Assembly: GCA_023398165.1 (NCBI GenBank)
Contig: JAEWSQ010000005.1
Span: 186,001-250,000 of the forward strand
Origin: Spirochaetota bacterium
Lineage (GTDB): Bacteria > Spirochaetota > Spirochaetia > Treponematales > Treponemataceae
Length of the DNA: 64,000 nucleotides
Direction of reading: 5' to 3'
Below are positions 52,414 to 61,158 of this stretch, piece after piece. The position numbers and the translations under genes are program-made. The stretch's first letter is position 1; every line of letters starts with the position of its first letter. A model generated the notes under the pieces. That model made no database searches. It had not been told where the DNA came from and was given only the letters and a program-made list of their open reading frames with translations.

Positions 52414-52442
52414 AGAATACCGCTATAGACCAAAACACTCAA
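52414..52442 (-). promoter_or_regulatory. Promoter of pta
   Basis: TTGAGT (52437-52442) and TATTCT (52414-52419), 17 bases apart, back to back with the bactofilin promoter. Confidence 0.55.
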
Positions 52443-52457
52443 GTACTTTTTTTGGTA

Positions 52458-52486
52458 TTGACGCTGATAGTTTTTACCTATACATT
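52458..52486 (+). promoter_or_regulatory. Promoter of the bactofilin operon, predicting a leaderless mRNA
   Basis: TTGACG (52458-52463), 17 bases, TACATT (52481-52486), then six bases to the ATG. No Shine-Dalgarno sequence. Confidence 0.55.
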
Positions 52487-52492
52487 AGTATT

Positions 52493-52858
52493 ATGCTTGA
52501 AGCAAAAGACGCGCAATTTCTTGAATTAGAAGAAGAAGATTTCGATACAATACTGGCCAACGATATAACTTTCTCCGGAACAATACGTTTCTCCAAACCC
52601 TTCATGATACGGGGTACAGTGACGGGATTGATAGATGCAACCAGCGATCTCGTGATTGACGCCGAAGCCGGAGTCTTTGCAGATATTATTGCAGAGAGAG
52701 TGCTTGTCCGCGGCAAGGTGGAAGGCAACATCAAAGCTAAACGCCTTGTCTTTGTAACTGCAAAGGGATCTGTTATGGGGGACATAAGCTCCGCCCAGGT
52801 TGTCCTTGAACCGGGAAGCACATTCACAGGCCGGTGCGTTATGACAGGCGATGTATAA
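52493..52858 (+). CDS. Bactofilin
   Basis: The 121-residue protein is a bactofilin (DUF583): a right-handed beta-helix core of repeating hydrophobic turns (about 20-115; FSGTIRFSKPFMIRGTVTG, DLVIDAEAGVFADIIAE, VRGKVEGNIKAKRLVFV) with a short disordered N-terminus. Bactofilins polymerise without nucleotide and organise wall enzymes and cell shape; in spirochaetes they have been tied to cell curvature. It leads a cluster with a TPR protein and mtaB. Confidence 0.92.
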   Translation: MLEAKDAQFLELEEEDFDTILANDITFSGTIRFSKPFMIRGTVTGLIDATSDLVIDAEAGVFADIIAERVLVRGKVEGNIKAKRLVFVTAKGSVMGDISSAQVVLEPGSTFTGRCVMTGDV

Positions 52859-52870
52859 TACCGGGCGTAC

Positions 52871-53503
52871 ATGGACAAAAAAAACATAAAAACCGTTTTA
52901 TTTTGTATAGTGCTCATTCAATGTACTTTCCTTGCCGCCCAGCAAAAAAGCGGCGGTTTTAAAGAGTACAATGCGGGAGATTATGCAGAAGCAGCATCAA
53001 TCTGTGAAGAAGAAATACGGAAGGATGATGCGAATCTCGATTCGTATGTTGTCATGTGCTGGAGTCTTGTGGCAAACAGGCAGTACTCGGAAGCTGAATT
53101 CTGGGCTTCACGCGCCCGTAGTATTTCACAGTATGATCACAGAATTATAGAAGTACTTGCCGAGGCAAAGTATTATCAGGGTAAGAACACAGAGGCGCTA
53201 AGCCTTTTTCAGGAATATCTTTCACTCGTTCCGCTTAATGCACAAAGGACCGGTCTTTCATATTACTTCATGGGTGAAATTTTTATCCGTCTGGCAAAAT
53301 TCGAACATGCTGATATTTCACTGACCCAGGCGGTAACAATTGATCCGCTTGCATCCGCATGGTGGGTAAGACTTGCCTATGCAAGAGAGATGACGCGGAA
53401 TTATTCACAGGCTCTACTGGCATATAATAAAGCCCTTAACTTGAGTCCTTTCATGGAAGACGCGGTACACGGCAGAGAACGCGTTAAAAAACTTATACGG
53501 TAA
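52871..53503 (+). CDS. Exported TPR protein
   Basis: The 210-residue protein has a signal peptide (about 1-23, ending in LAAQQ) and four or five TPR units (for example GDYAEAASICEEEIRKDD, GKNTEALSLFQEYLSLVP, AKFEHADISLTQAVTIDP, RNYSQALLAYNKALNLSP). It should lie in the periplasm as a binding scaffold. It is 12 bases after the bactofilin and 10 bases before mtaB, so an operon is likely. Confidence 0.85.
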   Translation: MDKKNIKTVLFCIVLIQCTFLAAQQKSGGFKEYNAGDYAEAASICEEEIRKDDANLDSYVVMCWSLVANRQYSEAEFWASRARSISQYDHRIIEVLAEAKYYQGKNTEALSLFQEYLSLVPLNAQRTGLSYYFMGEIFIRLAKFEHADISLTQAVTIDPLASAWWVRLAYAREMTRNYSQALLAYNKALNLSPFMEDAVHGRERVKKLIR

Positions 53504-53513
53504 TGTACAATTC

Positions 53514-54941
53514 ATGACAATACATTTTGAAACCCTTGGATGTAAACTTAACCAGATAGAAAGCGAAAGCGCTGCAAATTTTTTCTTCACTGAAGGTTTT
53601 TCCATTTCAATGAAAAGCCTCGCGCGCGAAGACGGTGTGCAAAACGATGTGTCGCTGTGTGTTGTAAATACCTGTACCGTGACCGGCAAGGCAGAGCAAA
53701 AAGCGAGAAGAGTAATTAATCTTCTCCTCGATCTGTGTCCCAATTGCCCGGTACTGGTTACCGGCTGTTACGCGGAACTTGACGCCAGTCTCATTAAATC
53801 AATACATAAAAGAATTATGGTACTTCCGGGAACAAAAAAAGGTCTTCTTGCTGATATTGCAGTTCTTGTAAAAAAATTTTTTTCTCAGCAGATCCCCGAG
53901 TTCCGCAGCGGTGTACTGGATGAAAAAACAGGCAGTGAACTCCGGACTTTTCTGGAACGGGAAATAGAACTCATAACAGGTACAACGCCGGCTGCAGAAA
54001 CCGCGTTTACGCTTTCAACTGATACTTTTTTCCAGCATTCCCGTTCATCAATAAAGATACAGGACGGATGTAATAATCACTGTACCTACTGCAGGATAAG
54101 ACTTGCCAGGGGAAGCTCTGTGTCGCTGGATCCCGTGACCATTATTGAGCGGGTACAGAAACTTGAAGAAACGGGGCACAGCGAAGTGATTATTACCGGA
54201 GTAAATTTGAGCCAGTACAAAGCCCTCTACAACGGTGAAGATGCTGATATCGTATTCCTCCTGGAACTGCTCATACAAAGTACAAAAAAAATATCATTTA
54301 GAATATCAAGCCTTTACCCCGAACGCGTTGATGAAAAATTGTGTGCGGTTTTAAAAAGCGAAAGAATACGGCCCCACTTTCATTTATCAGTACAGTCAGG
54401 AAGCAACAGAATCCTCCAGCTTATGAAACGGCCTTATAAAGCTCAGCAGGTATATGAGGCAGTGAACAGGCTCAGACAGATAAAACCGGATGCCTTTATT
54501 GCCTGCGACATAATAGCAGGATTCCCAGGCGAGACGGAAGAGGATTTTCAAAGAACACTTGAAATGTGTACAGATCTCGATTTCACCTGGATACATGCCT
54601 TTCCCTTTTCTCCGCGTCCCGGAACAGAAGCATACGAAATGAAGAGTGCTGTGGGGTCACAAATATCGGCCCGGCGTGTCTTATTATTGACAGAAACTGC
54701 AAAGAGGCAAAAGAAGAACTTTGTGGAAAAAATGAAGGGAAAGGAGTTCAAGGCGGTTGTTGAAAAAAGGAAGGAACTTCCGCTGAGGGCGGTGACTGAA
54801 AATTTTCTTCATACACAGCTGATTCTGCCGGATCAAGCCGGCGGAGAAGAATTTAAGGGAAGAGAAATCCGTCTAACTATTCTTGGACAAAGCAGCGCAG
54901 CCGGCTGCGAAGCGCAGGGGCTTTTCACTGCTTTTATATAG
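53514..54941 (+). CDS. mtaB: tRNA-t6A37 methylthiotransferase MtaB
   Basis: A 475-residue radical-SAM methylthiotransferase that adds a methylthio group to t6A at position 37 of tRNA. The N-terminal UPF0004 domain has its cluster cysteines (TLGCKLNQ, VNTCTVTGKA, VTGCYAE), the radical SAM motif is CNNHCTYCR (about 183) and a C-terminal TRAM-like domain closes the protein. The TLGCKLNQIES start and the VNTCTVT motif favour MtaB over MiaB or RimO. It is the last gene of the bactofilin cluster. Confidence 0.92.
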   Translation: MTIHFETLGCKLNQIESESAANFFFTEGFSISMKSLAREDGVQNDVSLCVVNTCTVTGKAEQKARRVINLLLDLCPNCPVLVTGCYAELDASLIKSIHKRIMVLPGTKKGLLADIAVLVKKFFSQQIPEFRSGVLDEKTGSELRTFLEREIELITGTTPAAETAFTLSTDTFFQHSRSSIKIQDGCNNHCTYCRIRLARGSSVSLDPVTIIERVQKLEETGHSEVIITGVNLSQYKALYNGEDADIVFLLELLIQSTKKISFRISSLYPERVDEKLCAVLKSERIRPHFHLSVQSGSNRILQLMKRPYKAQQVYEAVNRLRQIKPDAFIACDIIAGFPGETEEDFQRTLEMCTDLDFTWIHAFPFSPRPGTEAYEMKSAVGSQISARRVLLLTETAKRQKKNFVEKMKGKEFKAVVEKRKELPLRAVTENFLHTQLILPDQAGGEEFKGREIRLTILGQSSAAGCEAQGLFTAFI

Positions 54942-55049
54942 ATAGATATTTCTCTAATATATCCAATTTTACAAAGTATATGTATGCTGTACCTTGTTTT
55001 TTACCTAGTATGGCGCTATTATTATGATGTAAAACGAAATCAAGCAAAC

Positions 55050-55070
55050 ATAAGCATGAATAATGCTTAT
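55050..55070 (+). promoter_or_regulatory. Leader hairpin before the 55.1-kb lipoprotein gene
   Basis: ATAAGCAT and ATGCTTAT flank GAATA, about 40 bases before the start codon; possible mRNA-stabilising structure. Confidence 0.4.
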
Positions 55071-55108
55071 GGGTTTATCAGATACTTGAATGCTATAGGA
55101 GGTTTCCC

Positions 55109-55870
55109 ATGAAGAAATTATTAAAAGTAAGCGCCCTTGCTGCATTGATTATAGTTGCGGTATCCTGCAGTTTCTTTACCACATCCTGGGGATCAGGTTT
55201 AAAAAGAGATACTGCTGAACAGTTAGGAGAACTTGAGACTGATGATCTTGCAAAGCTCCTGACAGATCCTGATTATCTTTCAGATCCTGAATCCATAGCT
55301 TCACTTCTTGAAGCACTCGGCGCAAAGACACCAGAAGAAATTAAGAATCTAAGTCCGGAAGAAAAAAAGGCTATACTCGATCTGACAGTTTCCGCAGGTA
55401 TTCCCATCAGCTCATTACCGGGAATTCTTGATCAGGCGGCATCAGGAAGTGCGGGAAGTGCACTTTCATCGCTTATAGAAAGCACAGATGTGATTGATGT
55501 TAATGCGGCGGCGGCTGTGTTAACCGATCCCGAGACGCTAGAAACAGCAGATACAACAACAATAACAGCAGCGGCGGTTACCGTTCTTGTACAGGTGGCG
55601 GCAGCAGAAACGGCAGATGCTCCCGATCAGGGTGCTGCTGTCGATGACTTTGTCAACAACATTACAGAAACAGTTGCAAATAGCCCTCAAGGATCTACGG
55701 CAGAAGATATAGTCGATCAGATGATAGCGGACGGAGACATTTCCGAGGAATCCAGAGAAGAGATGATTGCAGTCACCACAGCAATACAGGTTTTATCGGG
55801 TACATCTCCAACGGGAATAGACCGCTCAGGAACAGGTACAGGCGGACTTGACATAGGATCATTACTATAA
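55109..55870 (+). CDS. Acidic Ala/Thr-rich lipoprotein
   Basis: A 253-residue lipoprotein with lipobox AVSC (Cys near residue 20). The mature part is rich in Ala, Asp, Glu and Thr and mostly helical, with repeated motifs around DLAKLLTDPDYLSDPESIA and AAVLTDPETLETAD. No catalytic residues stand out. It may be a partner of the outer-membrane protein encoded 40 bases downstream, with which it shares a transcript. AGGAGG precedes the ATG. Confidence 0.75.
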   Translation: MKKLLKVSALAALIIVAVSCSFFTTSWGSGLKRDTAEQLGELETDDLAKLLTDPDYLSDPESIASLLEALGAKTPEEIKNLSPEEKKAILDLTVSAGIPISSLPGILDQAASGSAGSALSSLIESTDVIDVNAAAAVLTDPETLETADTTTITAAAVTVLVQVAAAETADAPDQGAAVDDFVNNITETVANSPQGSTAEDIVDQMIADGDISEESREEMIAVTTAIQVLSGTSPTGIDRSGTGTGGLDIGSLL

Positions 55871-55910
55871 CAGAACCCTCTCTTATTGAGATAAATTACA
55901 GGAGTTTTCT

Positions 55911-57116
55911 ATGAAGAAATTATATACAGTCATATTCTGCGCTCTTCTTACGGTTTCGGCATTATTCTCACAAACATTCACGTATAATTTTACAATGCCT
56001 GAAATACGCCATGCAAGAGACCTAGGAATGGGCTCAGCATATTTAACTGATACAACAACCTATTTTTCATTTCTTTCTAATCCTGCAAGCCTTGCTCTTA
56101 CAGGCGACAGGACGCTGTTCCCGATTCTTAATGTAAGAATGGCAGGACCGCTGGGAATCATTCCGCAGGCAATTGATACGTTCAAAGCAGAGGATGCGGA
56201 TGTTTTAGGATTTCTTACCAATACCCTTGGAGAAACAAAGGGACTTAGTTTTGCATCTGATATTGCAGGCCCGCTGTGTTTCGGTGCAATACGAAAAGGT
56301 TTCGGCTGGGGTGTTTTTAATGAGACGTATGTATCGTTCGATATGCCTTCACTTCTTTCCGCAACGATGTACGGTGGCAATGAGAGCCTTATAAGACTTG
56401 GATACGGATACCCGATCAAACTTCCGGTTCCAATAACAATCGCTATCGGATTGTCTGCAGATGCAGTGAATAAAGTTGAAGGATTCTACAGATTAAGCGC
56501 TTTTGATCTTCTCGGTATGGCAATGGGAAGCGAATTCAGTATTGCCTCACTTGCAATTCCAGTGTATACATCTTTAGGCTACGGACTTGATGCAGGTATT
56601 ACGGTAAAGGCTTTTAATCTTGTGTCGCTCAGTTTTATATGGGACGATTTTTTCTATGGAATATATACTCAAAAATCCACCGATGCAAATAAGATTATTG
56701 ATGATCCTTCAAATTTTACAAAATATTTGTGGTCGTCCGATCAGAAAAAAACTGATATAGGTTCAAGTAAAAAGATGTCTGCAGGATTGGGTTTCGACAT
56801 TCCCTTAGCAGAAGCATCGAACAACTTTGTTTCATCCTGGTTAGTAATGGTAGACTGCAACGATTTAATCAGTACATTTACCAATGACCCGGCAAAAAGA
56901 AACCCTGTCTTGGAATTTTCTGCAGGAACAGAAATTGTTTTCTTTAAGACAATAATTCTTCGTTTTGGCGTTGATGAAATGTACCCTGCAGCAGGAATCG
57001 GCGTCCGCATTGGCGCATTTAACATTGACGCTTCTATTTATGGTCAGGAACTCGGCCTCGAACCAGGATCCCGCCCCCAATTGAACACGGCTTTTTCAAT
57101 CGGTTTTTATAAATAG
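55911..57116 (+). CDS. PorV/UPF0164-like outer-membrane protein
   Basis: The 401-residue protein has a signal peptide (to about residue 20, ..LFSQ) and then the motif ARDLGMGSAYLTDTTTYFSF followed by NPASLALTG, which matches the start of the UPF0164/PorV/FadL-like barrels common in Treponema. The body alternates hydrophobic and polar residues and ends in an aromatic-rich strand (..AFSIGFYK). It should form a barrel in the outer membrane, perhaps for hydrophobic ligands. AGGAG precedes the ATG. Confidence 0.8.
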   Translation: MKKLYTVIFCALLTVSALFSQTFTYNFTMPEIRHARDLGMGSAYLTDTTTYFSFLSNPASLALTGDRTLFPILNVRMAGPLGIIPQAIDTFKAEDADVLGFLTNTLGETKGLSFASDIAGPLCFGAIRKGFGWGVFNETYVSFDMPSLLSATMYGGNESLIRLGYGYPIKLPVPITIAIGLSADAVNKVEGFYRLSAFDLLGMAMGSEFSIASLAIPVYTSLGYGLDAGITVKAFNLVSLSFIWDDFFYGIYTQKSTDANKIIDDPSNFTKYLWSSDQKKTDIGSSKKMSAGLGFDIPLAEASNNFVSSWLVMVDCNDLISTFTNDPAKRNPVLEFSAGTEIVFFKTIILRFGVDEMYPAAGIGVRIGAFNIDASIYGQELGLEPGSRPQLNTAFSIGFYK

Positions 57117-57131
57117 ATATTCTAAAACTTA

Positions 57132-57160
57132 TTGACAAAAAAAATCTATTGTTGTATAGT
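57132..57160 (+). promoter_or_regulatory. Promoter of tRNA-Lys
   Basis: TTGACA (57132-57137), 17 bases, TATAGT (57155-57160). Confidence 0.75.
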
Positions 57161-57187
57161 GGTCAAGCATTCAGTAATGACTGCTTT

Positions 57188-57260
57188 GGGCTACTAGCTC
57201 AGTAGGTAGAGCAACGCCCTTTTAAGGCGTGGGTCGATGGTTCGAATCCATCGTAGCTCA
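57188..57260 (+). tRNA. tRNA-Lys (TTT anticodon)
   Basis: Acceptor GGGCTAC/GTAGCTC, anticodon stem ACGCC/GGCGT with loop CTTTTAA, T arm GATGG-TTCGAAT-CCATC. The TTT anticodon reads AAA and AAG. CCA is not encoded. The 3' end is probably the integration site of the element that begins just downstream. Confidence 0.93.
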
Positions 57261-57267
57261 ATAGACA

Positions 57268-57286
57268 ATTCCTTAGAATATAAGGA
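57268..57286 (+). terminator. Weak hairpin after tRNA-Lys
   Basis: TTCCTTA/TAAGGAA with a five-base loop, followed by TTATTACTACC. Between here and the recombinase gene, ATGTGCAAT occurs twice in close direct repeat (about 57330-57349), as arm-type recombinase sites often do. Confidence 0.4.
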
Positions 57287-57420
57287 ATTATTACTACCCT
57301 CACAATGGGCGTAATACTAATTACTATATATGTGCAATGAATGTGCAATCAAAAGCATGTTCTAACCTGTACACGCAAAAGGCGTGGGTCAAGGTACACA
57401 TAAGATAAAGTGATGGTATT

Positions 57421-58698
57421 ATGCCCAATTTTATTTTAACGAAACGAGGGGATCTTCCCAATTATTATGTCTGCTTCAAAAATCCATTAACAGGAAAGTA
57501 TGGCACTAAACGCAGTACCGGAACTTCTGACCGTAAACACGCAGAACAGCTTGCATATCAATGGATGTATGAAGATGCAAAAAAAGATACAAATAATCTT
57601 ATTACTAAAAACATTTTTGACGCACTTAAGTATGCAGACATAAGCTTAGAAGATACGAAGTATATTATTTCAATTTTAATAAATAAAGGTATGCTTGTCT
57701 CTGCAGTATTTAAAAATGATAAAAGCGATATCCCATTAATTTCATTTTTAGAATATTTTTGGTCAAAAGAAAAATCACCATATATACGCGAGAAAATGCG
57801 TAAGAAACACGGTATTCACCAACGGTACATTACAAAACAAAATGGTGCAGTAAAAAATTACTGGAAACCTTATTTCAAAGATAAAAAACTATGTAATCTC
57901 TCAAGAGATGATATCAATGCCTTCATTGACTGGATAGCAGCCTCTCCTTCCCCATCTAGTATGCAAGGGAAAAACGCTATAATAAAAGCAGGATTACTGG
58001 CCTTACGCTGGGCGTTTAGGAATGAATATATTGATAAAGATATCACACAAGGTATTATGCTTTTCTCTGGAGAAAATAAGAAAAGAGAAATACTTACTCC
58101 AGAATTAGCTATGGCAGTGTTTAAGCAGCCGTGGAAGAATCAAACATCAAAACTCGCTAATCTACTAGCTATGTGTACTGGACTTAGAGCGGGTGAAATA
58201 CAAGGCCTTAGAAGGCAGGATTTAGGACAAAACTGCCTATATATTCGTCATGCATGGAATTTTGACGACGGTCTAAAAGCACCGAAGAATAATGAAGAAA
58301 GAATTGCAGAAATCGTTTTTCCTGAATTGATGAGAGCACTTATAGATCAAGCAAATACCAATCCTTACAATGAAGGGCTTGATGGGTATATTTTTTGGGC
58401 TTCAATTCCAAGAAAACCTTGTGAATCGAAAATGTGGTTAGCAGATTTAAGGGAAGTATGTAAGGATATTGGAATTTTAGATCCATCTTGGGTCACTTTT
58501 CATGCTTGGAGACATTTTTTTGCAACATATATGCATGGAAAGGTAGAAGATAAAGTTCTTCAAATGGCAACAGGCCACAAAACAAATATCATGCTAAAAC
58601 ATTATGCAAATCACACCCGCCAAGAGGATATTAAAGAACTTGTAAATGCTCAAAAACAAGTTTTTGAACCTATTTTCTCTGTGGTTAATGATTGGTAG
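57421..58698 (+). CDS. Tyrosine recombinase (integrase) of an integrative element
   Basis: A 425-residue phage-type integrase. It has an N-terminal arm-binding segment (residues 1-50), a SAM-like core-binding domain (about 95-205) and the catalytic domain with Arg in CTGLRAGEI (about 257), HxxR in HAWRHFF (about 361), Gly-His in TGHKTNIM (about 385) and the nucleophile Tyr in KHYANH (about 393). It sits 160 bases after tRNA-Lys, the classical place for an element that uses that tRNA as its target. It is not an integron IntI, whose length and motifs differ. Confidence 0.9.
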   Translation: MPNFILTKRGDLPNYYVCFKNPLTGKYGTKRSTGTSDRKHAEQLAYQWMYEDAKKDTNNLITKNIFDALKYADISLEDTKYIISILINKGMLVSAVFKNDKSDIPLISFLEYFWSKEKSPYIREKMRKKHGIHQRYITKQNGAVKNYWKPYFKDKKLCNLSRDDINAFIDWIAASPSPSSMQGKNAIIKAGLLALRWAFRNEYIDKDITQGIMLFSGENKKREILTPELAMAVFKQPWKNQTSKLANLLAMCTGLRAGEIQGLRRQDLGQNCLYIRHAWNFDDGLKAPKNNEERIAEIVFPELMRALIDQANTNPYNEGLDGYIFWASIPRKPCESKMWLADLREVCKDIGILDPSWVTFHAWRHFFATYMHGKVEDKVLQMATGHKTNIMLKHYANHTRQEDIKELVNAQKQVFEPIFSVVNDW

Positions 58699-58767
58699 TA
58701 AATACGGAAAGCTAATATATACAAAAAAAGCGAAAGAACACAAACCATCCTTAGTATTACACTCTTG

Positions 58768-59010
58768 TTATGGTTTACATACCGAACAAGCGGTATAACC
58801 TTGTTTAATTGCTTCATCCTTCTCAATACTTATTTTTGAGTTTGATAAATACCTACAATTCGAACGATGATACTTATCTCCTGTTTTTGTTACATAGACA
58901 ATTTCCGTTTCCTGTATTGTCTCCGGGTTAGGCAGATTAATAATATCGCTACAAGAACTTACTAGGAACAAAGACAAAATAAGCCAAAACAAGCTAATAT
59001 TTTTTTTCAT
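58768..59010 (-). CDS. Small lipoprotein with His-Cys/Cys-x-x-Cys domain
   Basis: The 80-residue lipoprotein has lipobox VSSC (about residue 17) and ends in a small cysteine-rich domain: VYVTKTGDKYHRSNCRYL, then an insert, then GYTACSVCKP. This HxxxC..CxxC pattern occurs at the ends of some nucleases and extracellular proteins and probably binds zinc. I use the ATG at 59010 after GAGG. It lies 50 bases downstream of another small protein with a similar pattern. Confidence 0.7.
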   Translation of the reverse strand: MKKNISLFWLILSLFLVSSCSDIINLPNPETIQETEIVYVTKTGDKYHRSNCRYLSNSKISIEKDEAIKQGYTACSVCKP

Positions 59011-59060
59011 GTTTACCTCAACTAATATACAGAACTTAAATTGTAAAACACTAAATATAT

Positions 59061-59252
59061 TTACCTTTTGTGATAAGCACTCATACAATACTTACAACCA
59101 TCTACATTTGAGTAATATGTTTTTGCTTTTTGCATAGCTTCTGCATCTGAATTTGCTATGAAATTGATTCTATTTCTCTCTTCTGGAAGATAAGAACATA
59201 CAGCTACCTTGTGTACTTCATGATCTCCGGACTTATTAACGCAATACAACAT
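59061..59252 (-). CDS. 63-residue protein with His-Cys/Cys-x-x-Cys pattern
   Basis: This small cytosolic-looking protein shows HKVAVCSYLPE, a short helix with AMQKAKTYYS and GCKYCMSAYHKR. The spacing resembles the C-terminal domain of the downstream lipoprotein, so both may be members of one small zinc-binding fold. GGAGGT precedes the ATG. Function unknown. Confidence 0.6.
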   Translation of the reverse strand: MLYCVNKSGDHEVHKVAVCSYLPEERNRINFIANSDAEAMQKAKTYYSNVDGCKYCMSAYHKR

Positions 59253-59302
59253 TTTAGTACCTCCATATTAATCTATTAAATTATCATCTAATAGTATTTG
59301 CT

Positions 59303-59722
59303 TTATATAAGTTGCAAATTCCTTATGATACTAATAACTCTAGCAACAGAATTATTTTTTATTGAATTACTTTGATCTTCTGATAAGTATTCAATTCTTT
59401 CCCAAATTATTTTCCACTTTCCGATATATTTGTCTACAGCATAACAAGTTTTACCTCTAGTTCGTGTGGCACAAATGATTAAAATACACTCTCTTTTAGC
59501 GAGCTCTGATAGATATTCTTCTACCCAACTGCCAACATCACCTTGACTAATAATTCCAATTTTAATCGAATCTTTCGTTAAAACTTGATATATATCATCA
59601 CCCTTGTCTTCTACTTTATCAGAACTATAGTGATATTTTTGACAAAGTAATCGAGAAATTTCTTTAATTGTACTTGTTTTACCAGAATTAGCTTTGCCAT
59701 AAATTGCAATTATACTTTTCAT
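59303..59722 (-). CDS. Small P-loop nucleotide-binding protein
   Basis: The 139-residue protein has an N-terminal Walker A motif (IYGKANSGKTSTIKEI, residues 7-22), a hydrophobic strand ECILIICATRT that could carry the Walker B function, and little else. It is about the size of a small kinase or a minimal P-loop regulator. I do not recognise the family. GGAGAG precedes the ATG. It is the first gene after the attC site and is followed by the two small cysteine proteins. Confidence 0.65.
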   Translation of the reverse strand: MKSIIAIYGKANSGKTSTIKEISRLLCQKYHYSSDKVEDKGDDIYQVLTKDSIKIGIISQGDVGSWVEEYLSELAKRECILIICATRTRGKTCYAVDKYIGKWKIIWERIEYLSEDQSNSIKNNSVARVISIIRNLQLI

Positions 59723-59751
59723 ATTTCTCTCCTTTTTTTATTATACATCTA

Positions 59752-59808
59752 GCTAACATTTACTTAACCTGCGACATAGCCGGGTCAGGTTGAAGCAGTT
59801 GTTAGAAC
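59752..59808 (-). other. attC recombination site of integron type
   Basis: Read on the minus strand the 57 bases fold as an attC: outer GTTCTAACA and TGTTAGC, inner CTTCAACCTG against CAGGTTAAG with one extra C that stays unpaired on the left arm, and a short variable loop. This extrahelical base and the TAACA/TGTTA ends are typical. The left arm pairs over nine bases with the start of the same cassette (TGTTAGAAC at 61152-61160), as expected for a cassette that circularises. Confidence 0.8.
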
Positions 59809-61158
59809 TCTTTTGCTAAATTTTCGGAATATCTGAAGTGTTTGCGGTTATATCTGCCTTGACGTCGACTTTAAAAAAACTTTTTATACCATCAGTAAGC
59901 TCGTGCCATGGGCTTCCATGGTTTGTTTTCGTATTATACAAAACAACAGGATTTACAGAAATATTAGCGACTGTTACCTCTAGTAACTTCTTAAGTAAGC
60001 TCTCATCTATTTCCCTGGTTTCATTTTTATAACCCTCAAAGGCCATAGAAATCGCATACTTAAATGAATAATCTTCTCGTATTCTTATTGTATATCCAAA
60101 TTGTTTTGCACAGAACCAACACAACCAAACACCAGCAATTACTGATGGTATTTTAAACAAATTCCTAACAAGATCAAATTCTTTTACATCCATAATATGA
60201 ATTGCAAATTTGTAAGAAACCCCAATCAATATACCCATAGCTATAACACTTAAGAATCCCCAAATAAAAACAGTGAATCGCAATTCATTTTTTCTTTTCA
60301 AAAATGCACCAGCCATTCCATGTTTATTTACATCTTGCAATGTTTGCTGTATTTGCTCTTGTAGTTCTTCATCTTTTTCTAACTGTTCAACTAACGTAGT
60401 TTGTGTTTTATCTACTGTCTTAACTTTATCATCTAAAAGAGCTATTAGTTTTATTATTTTTTCATCGTTTATAACTGTATTTTTTTGTATTTCTTTTGCT
60501 TCATTATATGTTGTTTTTAGCTGCGGAGATAACTCATTTATTGTTTCTTCGCTTTCTTGTGCTGAAGCTTCAATTTCAGAAATATTTTTAAGTATTTCTT
60601 TGCTTTTTTCATTTGTTGTAGATAACTCAGTTTTTAATGTATTCAATGTCGTTAACAAAGCTATTGATTCTTGAGAGCCTGAAACAATTTTAGCAACTTC
60701 CTCTTTTATTGAAGAACTATTTTCCTTAATTACAGAATAATGATCTCTAATTGTCTGTAATTCTTCTTCTGAACGCAACGGTTTATCTGACAATGTTATA
60801 TATATATCCTTAGTGTTAACTCGCATTTTTGATATAATATCAAGAAATCTATCAAACAATTCTATCCATTTATCAGAATCAACTTCTTTTAATAATTGAG
60901 AAATCTCATCAAGTTGTTTTGCTAATTTACGCTTAAGCCAAACGGTTTCAATTTCATCATCGTACTCTTCAATTAACCCAAAAAGCAAATATGTTTTATT
61001 TAATGATAATAGTATCTTTTCTTTTGTCACTCCATTATATGAATAAATATCATTTCCATCTGGAAATTTATCTTTTACGATATTAATAATTCGTGTTAAA
61101 CGTTGTTTTTCTGATTTCATTTTTTCTCCTTTTTTCGCGCCGGAGGCGTCGTTCTAAC
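59757..61158 (-). mobile_element. Integron-type gene cassette
   Basis: About 1.4 kb bounded by GTT core sites at both ends: TGTTAGAAC (61152-61160) at the start and the attC core at 59757. It carries one gene and its attC, the standard form of a mobile cassette. No intI is in the window, so the source integron is elsewhere, or the cassette moved into a secondary site in this element. A GC-rich small inverted repeat follows the first core site. Confidence 0.7.
59816..61120 (-). CDS. Cassette-borne coiled-coil membrane protein
   Basis: The 434-residue protein has a globular helical start (1-105), a long coiled coil (about 115-265), then KHGMAGAFLKRKNELRF leading into two membrane helices (about 281-303 and 322-342) and a soluble C-terminal part (about 345-434). 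I do not recognise the family. The layout resembles sensors or chambers that signal through a coil to the membrane, as in some defence genes, but that is inference. AAGGAG precedes the ATG. It is the only gene in the cassette and its stop lies eight bases before the attC. Confidence 0.75.
   Translation of the reverse strand: MKSEKQRLTRIINIVKDKFPDGNDIYSYNGVTKEKILLSLNKTYLLFGLIEEYDDEIETVWLKRKLAKQLDEISQLLKEVDSDKWIELFDRFLDIISKMRVNTKDIYITLSDKPLRSEEELQTIRDHYSVIKENSSSIKEEVAKIVSGSQESIALLTTLNTLKTELSTTNEKSKEILKNISEIEASAQESEETINELSPQLKTTYNEAKEIQKNTVINDEKIIKLIALLDDKVKTVDKTQTTLVEQLEKDEELQEQIQQTLQDVNKHGMAGAFLKRKNELRFTVFIWGFLSVIAMGILIGVSYKFAIHIMDVKEFDLVRNLFKIPSVIAGVWLCWFCAKQFGYTIRIREDYSFKYAISMAFEGYKNETREIDESLLKKLLEVTVANISVNPVVLYNTKTNHGSPWHELTDGIKSFFKVDVKADITANTSDIPKI

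Noticed and set aside
57224..57390. AAGGCGTGGGTC repeated in tRNA-Lys and at 57379 as the att core
   Set aside because: Twelve bases ending inside the variable loop is short for a core and the second copy is on the element side of the integrase region; chance or an arm site is as likely.
57421..58698. The recombinase as an integron integrase IntI
   Set aside because: It is about 100 residues longer, has an arm-binding start, sits next to a tRNA and lacks the IntI-type motif around the second catalytic box.
60273..60674. Ser/Cys/Phe-rich frame on the plus strand
   Set aside because: Antisense of the coiled-coil region; no ribosome site and no family likeness.
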